DNA from: Streptomyces anulatus
Lineage (GTDB): Bacteria; Actinomycetota; Actinomycetes; Streptomycetales; Streptomycetaceae
Length of the DNA stretch: 64,000 nucleotides
Assembly: GCF_014650675.1 (NCBI RefSeq)
Contig: NZ_BMVK01000004.1
Coordinates: 487,880-551,879 of the forward strand
Direction of reading: 5' to 3'
Shown: piece after piece, positions 63,351 through 64,000 of the stretch
Layout: each line of letters starts with the position of its first letter
Position numbering within the stretch: position 1 is the stretch's first letter
The notes under the pieces: generated by a model
Database searches by the model: none
Told to the model about the DNA's origin: nothing
The model's input: only the letters and a program-made list of their open reading frames with translations
Made by a program: the position numbers and the translations under genes

Positions 63351-64000
63351 TCAGCCCTTGGTGGCGCCGGACGTCAGCCCGGCCACCAGATACTTCTGGC
63401 CGAGGACGGCGGCCAGGACGACGGGCACGGTGATGAGAGAGGCGGCGGCCATCAGGCCGCCCCAGTCCGTGCTCGCGTAGGAGATGAAGTTGAACAGCGT
63501 GACCGGCACGGTCTGTGTCCGGTCGTCGGAGAAGACCAGCGCGAACATGAAGTTGTTCCAGCTGAAGACGAAGGCCAGCAGCGACGCGGTGGCCGTTCCG
63601 GGCGCCGCGAGCGGCAGCGAGATCCGCCAGAACGCGCCGAAGGCGCTCAGCCCGTCGGTGCGGGCCGCCTCCTCCAGCTCGACCGGCAGCCCCGCGAAGA
63701 AGCTGATCATGATCCACATGATCAGGGGCACCGAGACGAACATATGGCTGAGGATCAGCACCGTGTAGGAGCCGACCAGGCCCATCCGTGCGAACAGGTA
63801 GTACCAGGGCACGAGCAGCGAGATCGCCGGGACGATGCGCGCGACGAGGATGACGGAGCCGGTGCGGTGCATGGAGAACCGGCCCACCGCCCAGGCCGCC
63901 GGCACGGCGATCACGGCGGAGAGCACCGTCGAAACCACCCCCACCAGCAGGGAGTTGCCCATCGACCGCACGATCTGCCCGGCCTCGACGACCGCGCGGA
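63351..64000 (-). CDS. ABC sugar permease, MalG-like (CUT1), 5' partial
   Basis: The frame runs off the right edge; the methionine at 63971 is internal. The visible 216 residues hold about five membrane segments and the EAA loop [20 protein letters not shown]. It is a second carbohydrate importer permease in this window, distinct from that at 10683-11603. The preceding permease and binding-protein genes are expected beyond 64000. It is followed by manD on the same strand. Confidence 0.92.
   Translation of the reverse strand, partial: RAVVEAGQIVRSMGNSLLVGVVSTVLSAVIAVPAAWAVGRFSMHRTGSVILVARIVPAISLLVPWYYLFARMGLVGSYTVLILSHMFVSVPLIMWIMISFFAGLPVELEEAARTDGLSAFGAFWRISLPLAAPGTATASLLAFVFSWNNFMFALVFSDDRTQTVPVTLFNFISYASTDWGGLMAAASLITVPVVLAAVLGQKYLVAGLTSGATKG

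Overview
The window is high-GC chromosomal DNA with the codon use, dense antisense ORFs, Tat/Sec export signals and gene families of a Streptomyces. The decisive region is a complete polycyclic tetramate macrolactam (PTM) biosynthetic cluster with the ftdA-F order known from frontalamide producers and from the Streptomyces griseus clade, so a griseus-like streptomycete is the best guess. No rRNA, tRNA, CRISPR array, insertion sequence or prophage was seen. The outermost genes are cut at both ends (a tandem AAA+ protein at the left, an ABC sugar permease at the right).

Layout. 1-4.9 kb: end of a CbxX-type double AAA+ protein, then a leftward three-gene sensory operon (histidine kinase, degenerate kinase partner, LuxR-type response regulator). 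5.2-7.8 kb: three rightward genes for exported cell-wall/peptidase proteins (peptidoglycan-binding, M23, C39-like). 7.8-17.2 kb: a glycan-use region with a BNR propeller protein, an ABC sugar importer (binding lipoprotein plus two permeases), a divergent FAD oxidoreductase, an IclR regulator and a CE7 acetylesterase. 17.5-22.5 kb: small membrane proteins, a Nudix hydrolase, an SPFH/NAD-kinase-like pair and a short-chain dehydrogenase. 22.7-36.9 kb: TetR with PAP2/EamA-type genes across an elaborate operator, PadR with 2,4-dienoyl-CoA reductase, DoxX, a MarR-controlled MMPL exporter, a fasciclin protein, membrane DUF proteins, a MerR/B12-type regulator and a cysteine-desulfurase-like protein.

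37.4-53.6 kb: the PTM operon. FtdA (fatty acid hydroxylase/sterol desaturase fold), FtdB (3169-residue iterative PKS-NRPS, KS-AT-DH-KR-ACP-C-A-PCP-TE), FtdC and FtdD (paralogous phytoene-desaturase-like FAD enzymes), FtdE (MDR reductase) and FtdF (cytochrome P450). B-C, C-D and D-E reading frames overlap, which implies one translationally coupled transcript. In this family FtdB builds two polyene chains, joins both to ornithine and releases a tetramic acid; C, D and E close the carbocycles, and A and F oxidise the scaffold. A TTA codon at residue 9 of FtdB and an AdpA-consensus site in the long ftdA leader tie the cluster to developmental control.

53.8-64 kb: a leftward catabolic region. One operon joins an orphan HyuA-type protein (no HyuB seen), a small HExxH protein of unknown family, a membrane transporter and an exported propeller hydrolase. 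Upstream lie an FAD oxidoreductase, a LacI repressor with a perfect palindromic operator, D-mannonate dehydratase and an ABC permease. The most interesting points are the regulation of the PTM cluster, the atypical P450 lacking ExxR, the hyuA/HExxH operon, the SPFH/NAD-kinase-like pair and the symmetric TetR operator.
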